Below, piece by piece: positions 61,889-64,000 of a DNA stretch of 64,000 nucleotides. The position numbers were made by a program, and so were the translations under genes. Source of the DNA: Streptomyces sp. SAJ15 (lineage in GTDB: Bacteria; Actinomycetota; Actinomycetes; Streptomycetales; Streptomycetaceae). The notes under the pieces are model-generated. The model was not told where the DNA came from, did no database searches, and worked only from the letters and a program-made list of their open reading frames with translations. The stretch is taken from positions 310,001 through 374,000 of the forward strand of contig NZ_NISY01000002.1 of NCBI RefSeq assembly GCF_007595705.1, written 5' to 3'. The first letter of the stretch is position 1. Each line of letters starts with the position of its first letter.

Positions 61889-62010
61889 CGCTCCACGAGC
61901 GGAGATTCCGCGCCCGCCGTCCGCGGCGCCGGTGTCGGTCCCGCCCGGTCGCCGTCGCCGCGCCCGGGCCCGTTCTCCCGTCCCTCGACCTCGTACCGCT
62001 GGAGTGACTC

Positions 62011-62814
62011 ATGACCTCTTTCGTCGTTCACCGCAACGGCCGGCCGGCGACCGCCGAGGAGTTGGCGCCGCTCGCCTTCGCGGGCTACGCCCACTTCACG
62101 GCCACGCAGGTGCGCGGGGGTCGGATTCGCGGTCTCGACCTCCACCTGGAGCGGCTGCGGACCGCCTCGAAGGAGCTGTTCGGCCGGGCCCTGCCCGACG
62201 ACCGGGTGCGCTCCTACCTGCGGGCGGCGCTGGCGGCCGGCCCGGACGACCTCTCGCTGACGGCCACGGTGTACTCACCGGTGGGCGAGTTCACGGCGAC
62301 CGGGGGCGAGGCGGAGCTGGAGGTGCTGGTCCGCACCGGACCGGCCGCCTCCGGCCCGCGGGGCCCGCTGGCGCTGGCGACGGTCGAGTTCGAGCGCGTC
62401 CTGCCGACCGTGAAGCACGTCGGCGAGGTGGCGAAGACGTACTTCCTCCGCCAGGCCGTCGCCCGAGGCTTCGACGACGCCGCCTTCGTCGACCGCCGGG
62501 GACGACTCAGCGAGGCGTCGATCTGGAACCTGGCCTTCTGGGACGGCTCCGCGGTGGTGTGGCCCGAGGCCGAGATGCTGGGCGGCACCATGATGGGCAT
62601 CGTCCGCCGACAGCTGGACCGCCTCGACGTCCCCCAGCGCGTCCAGGAGATCACCCTCACCGACCTGCCGACGCTCTCCGGCGCCGCGGTCATGAACTCC
62701 TGGACCCCGGGCATCGCCGTCCACCGGATCGACACCGTCCCCGTCCCCGAGGCCCCGACCTTCATGCGACTCCTCCACCGCGCCCACCAGTCGGAGCCCC
62801 TCACGGCACCGTGA
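62011..62814 (+). CDS. Class IV (D-amino acid/branched-chain-like) PLP aminotransferase family protein
   Basis: A 267-aa PLP enzyme starting MTSFVVHRNGRP. The N-terminal domain contains HLERLRTASKELFG, typical of class IV enzymes; the PLP Lys is probably Lys135 in LPTVKHVGEVAK, and RRGRLSEASIWNLAFWDGS and TMMGIVRRQLDRL form the cofactor-phosphate region. The size and the VKH motif suggest an aminodeoxychorismate-lyase-like or D-amino-acid transaminase-like enzyme; substrate uncertain. It is divergent from merR and probably under its control. Confidence 0.85.
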   Translation: MTSFVVHRNGRPATAEELAPLAFAGYAHFTATQVRGGRIRGLDLHLERLRTASKELFGRALPDDRVRSYLRAALAAGPDDLSLTATVYSPVGEFTATGGEAELEVLVRTGPAASGPRGPLALATVEFERVLPTVKHVGEVAKTYFLRQAVARGFDDAAFVDRRGRLSEASIWNLAFWDGSAVVWPEAEMLGGTMMGIVRRQLDRLDVPQRVQEITLTDLPTLSGAAVMNSWTPGIAVHRIDTVPVPEAPTFMRLLHRAHQSEPLTAP

Positions 62815-62849
62815 GCCGGTCGGCTCACCGAAGGGTGCGCAACGGTCGC

Positions 62850-64000
62850 TCAGAGCCAGTCGCGCTTCTTGAAGATGACGTACAGGCTCGTACACACCAC
62901 CGCCATCAGCAGGATCGCGAACGGATAGCCGCCCACCCAGTGCAGCTCCGGCATGTGGTCGAAGTTCATGCCGTAGATGGTTCCGACCAGCGTGGGCGCG
63001 AACAGGATGGCGGCCCAGGAGGAGATCTTCTTGATCTCTTCGTTCTGCTCTATGCCCGCCTTGGTCATCGCCCGCATCTCCTCGTTCTGCTGCTGGGTGA
63101 CGAGGGTGGCGTTGACGGCGAGGATGTCGGTGAGGGCGGAGCGGAAGCCGTCCACACGTTCGCTGGTGTGGGTGACGTGGTCGGCGACGTCACGGAGGTA
63201 GCGCTGGAGCTCCTCGTCGGTGCCGTACTTGTCGAAGCCCGCCATCAGGGCGCGCAACATGCCCACCAGGGGGCGGGTGGCCCGCTGGAACTCGACCATC
63301 TCTCGGGAGAGTTCGTAGATGCGGCGGGACACCTCGGGGTCGCCGCGGAAGACCTCGGTCTCGATCTCGTCGATGTCGTTCTGGACGCCGGCGACCACCG
63401 GCGCGTAGCCGTCGACGACCGCGTCGAGGATGGCGTACAGCACCGCCTCCGGGCCCAGCGCCAGCAGCTCGGGGCTGGCCTCCATGCGGCGGCGGACCGC
63501 CGACAGGTCGGGGGCGGCGCCGTGGCGGACGGTGATCACGAAGTCGGGGCCGACGAAGACGTGCAGCTCGCCGAAGTCGACCTCCTCGGGGGCGTCGAGG
63601 TAGCGGGCGGCGCGCAGCACCACGAACAGCGTGTCGCCGTAACGCTCCAGCTTCGGCCGCTGGTGGGCCTCCATCGCGTCCTCGATGGCCAGCTTGTGCA
63701 GGTCGAACTCGTCCGCCAGGGAGTGCAGCTCCGCCTCGCTGGGCCGGTGCAGCCCGATCCACGCCATGCTGCCGTCGGCCTCCTCGCGCAGCCGCCGGTA
63801 GGTGGCGGCGAGGGTGCCGGGCGTCGCCACCCGTCGTCCGCCGCGGTAGACGGCGGCCTCGACCACGCTGCGCGCCGCGGGCGCGGGATAGCCGGGGCCC
63901 TGTGCCGGGTCCTGGGCCGGCTCGGAGGCCGGAGCGGGCGGGGGAGGGGTGGAGCCGCCGTTCGCGCGCGAGCCACCGGGGCGCAGCCAGGAGTGGTGCT
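62850..64000 (-). CDS. corA: CorA-family magnesium/cobalt transporter, 5' end beyond the window (partial)
   Basis: The reading frame runs from its stop at 62850 up to and past the window edge without a stop, with a Pro/Gly-rich lead (HHSWLRPGGSRANGG). At least 383 codons are present; an internal GTG at 63866 (VEAAVYRGGRR) is an alternative start. The C-terminal membrane domain has the GMN selectivity motif (TIYGMNFDHMPELHWVGGYP) followed by the second helix FAILLMAVVCTSLYVIFKKRDWL. The long cytoplasmic helices (DEIETEVFRGDPEVSRRIYELSREMVEF) and the LERYGDTLFVVLRAARY core are typical of actinobacterial CorA, which imports Mg2+ as a pentamer. Confidence 0.92.
   Translation of the reverse strand, partial: HHSWLRPGGSRANGGSTPPPPAPASEPAQDPAQGPGYPAPAARSVVEAAVYRGGRRVATPGTLAATYRRLREEADGSMAWIGLHRPSEAELHSLADEFDLHKLAIEDAMEAHQRPKLERYGDTLFVVLRAARYLDAPEEVDFGELHVFVGPDFVITVRHGAAPDLSAVRRRMEASPELLALGPEAVLYAILDAVVDGYAPVVAGVQNDIDEIETEVFRGDPEVSRRIYELSREMVEFQRATRPLVGMLRALMAGFDKYGTDEELQRYLRDVADHVTHTSERVDGFRSALTDILAVNATLVTQQQNEEMRAMTKAGIEQNEEIKKISSWAAILFAPTLVGTIYGMNFDHMPELHWVGGYPFAILLMAVVCTSLYVIFKKRDWL

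Overview
The window is a gene-dense stretch of a high-GC actinomycete chromosome, almost certainly Streptomyces. The base composition is strongly GC-rich, GTG and TTG starts are frequent, and several gene families are typical of the genus: a SAV2148-type HEPN protein, a DUF2637 membrane protein, a PucR/xanthine dehydrogenase locus, an Erm rRNA methylase, a DmdR-type iron box and mycothiol-type redox proteins. I saw no tRNA, rRNA, CRISPR array, phage module or insertion sequence. The layout looks like ordinary chromosome with a few eroded or rearranged spots.

Region by region. 1-2.7 kb: a partial GNAT gene, a NarL-type two-component pair (kinase and regulator overlap by 4 bp) and a small membrane protein. 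2.8-7.6 kb: alpha-glucan/trehalose metabolism (treY, glgX). 7.6-10.5 kb: two exported proteins that look like the N-terminal and catalytic parts of one copper amine oxidase split into two genes. 10.5-15 kb: HEPN protein, DEDDh exonuclease, TIGR03086 protein, a small hypothetical gene and an M43 zinc protease without a signal peptide. 15-19 kb: an APH-type kinase, the middle of a macrolide glycosyltransferase left as a relic, a Tat-exported DUF6528-like protein and an intact erm gene. 19.2-22.3 kb: secreted S8 protease, Rv2466c-like protein, imine-reductase-like enzyme.

22.4-32.3 kb is one large minus-strand sulfur-assimilation cluster. Transcribed from 32.3 kb leftward it has a candidate promoter with a perfect 9-bp inverted repeat in the -35 region, a 27-aa leader peptide ending in Cys-Pro-Ala-Arg, a possible attenuator, sulfite reductase, a previously unlisted 46-aa micro-ORF coupled at both ends, a 59-aa zinc-ribbon protein, cysH, cysC, cysD, cysN, a sulfonate-type ABC transporter and a sirohydrochlorin chelatase. 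Together these import and activate sulfur, reduce it to sulfide and help make siroheme for the reductase.

32.3-42.8 kb: GNAT, GAF regulator, YihY/BrkB protein, rsgA, a flavin disulfide reductase, DUF456, a TrmB/LuxR hybrid regulator and a PP2C-like protein with a very long low-complexity N terminus. 42.9-49.8 kb: PoxB-type ThDP enzyme, anti-sigma-type ATPase, DUF2637 protein, an iron-boxed FhuF-type reductase, a GntR regulator, a membrane-anchored L7/L12-like protein and a TPR-like protein. 50-59 kb: purine catabolism, with PucR divergent from the three xanthine dehydrogenase subunits, a purine permease and an XdhC maturation protein. 59-64 kb: a secreted GH6 enzyme interrupted by about 220 low-complexity residues, a proline-rich small protein, a MerR regulator with a MerR-type promoter, a class IV aminotransferase and the 3' part of corA.

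Most promising leads: the split amine oxidase, the cys leader plus micro-ORF, the GH6 insertion, and short tandem duplications exactly over stop codons at 16.5 and 45.4 kb. Functional calls come from motifs read by eye; no database search was possible.
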